NCBI GenBank assembly: GCA_031279745.1
Contig: JAITHN010000077.1
Coordinates: 1-5,739, forward strand
DNA from: Streptococcaceae bacterium
GTDB taxonomy: Bacteria > Bacillota > Bacilli > Lactobacillales > Streptococcaceae
Length of the DNA: 5,739 nucleotides
Reading direction: 5' to 3'
Shown here piece by piece: positions 5,613 through 5,739 of this stretch. The stretch's first letter is position 1. Every line of letters starts with the position of its first letter. The notes under the pieces were generated by a model that worked only from the letters and a program-made list of their open reading frames with translations, was not told where the DNA came from and searched no databases. The translations under genes were made by a program, and so were the position numbers.

Positions 5613-5739
5613 ATGTATTTAAAAAGAATTGAGATAAAAGGCTTCAAATCCTTTGCAGATAGAACGAATATAGATTTTGAACCAGGAGTTACGGCAATTG
5701 TTGGACCGAATGGAAGTGGGAAGAGCAATATCACGGAAG
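5613..5739 (+). CDS. smc: SMC chromosome condensation ATPase, N-terminal 42 residues (partial)
   Basis: This is the beginning of the long coiled-coil ATPase that, with ScpA and ScpB, compacts and separates the replicated chromosome. Only 42 codons lie inside the window, out of roughly 1,190 expected. They start MYLKRIEIKGFKSFADRT and include the Walker A loop GPNGSGKS (31-38) with Lys37, both diagnostic of bacterial SMC. The opening residues match the family from the first Met, and AGGAG lies four bases upstream, so the start is firm. It is the distal gene after rnc and probably shares its promoter. The hinge, the coiled coils and the C-terminal ATPase half (signature and Walker B motifs) lie beyond the right edge. 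Confidence 0.97.
   Translation, partial: MYLKRIEIKGFKSFADRTNIDFEPGVTAIVGPNGSGKSNITE

Overview
The window looks like chromosome from a low-GC Gram-positive bacterium, most likely of the Lactobacillales. The reasons are strong AGGAGG-type ribosome binding sites, a Lac/cellobiose-family PTS permease, a YczE-type membrane protein, and a Firmicutes-style rnc-smc pair. Genus cannot be fixed from this sequence; Carnobacteriaceae or Enterococcaceae relatives are plausible, by impression only.

Left part (1-1749). An open frame entering from the left edge on the + strand may be the tail of an unidentified gene. It converges on a minus-strand unit across a perfect bidirectional terminator (93-132). The minus-strand unit is a stand-alone sugar-PTS EIIC permease followed, with its stop codon inside the next Shine-Dalgarno, by an unrecognised 69-residue protein. 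No EIIA, EIIB or hydrolase gene is present in the window.

Divergent spacer (1750-2061). This 312-bp gap holds a candidate PTS promoter with an AAACGTTT operator or cre-like site over its -35, a long A/T tract, an inverted repeat, and the yczE promoter next to its gene.

Middle (2062-2996). A YczE-family integral membrane protein is followed by a 260-bp gap. I see no complete gene in this gap, but it is not plain spacer: it has three imperfect copies of a 51-53-bp unit. Each can fold into a stem-loop, and differences between the two best copies keep the pairing through G-U wobbles on the uvrC sense strand. Competing CTGG/CCAG pairings follow just before uvrC.

Right part (2997-5739). uvrC (nucleotide excision repair) ends in its own intrinsic terminator, with its stop codon in the hairpin loop. 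A new extended -10 promoter then starts rnc (RNase III), which is closely coupled to smc (chromosome condensation ATPase), cut off by the right edge. These are housekeeping genes that appear intact.

No mobile element, tRNA, rRNA or CRISPR array was seen. The least explained items are the small PTS-linked protein and the structured repeat region upstream of uvrC.
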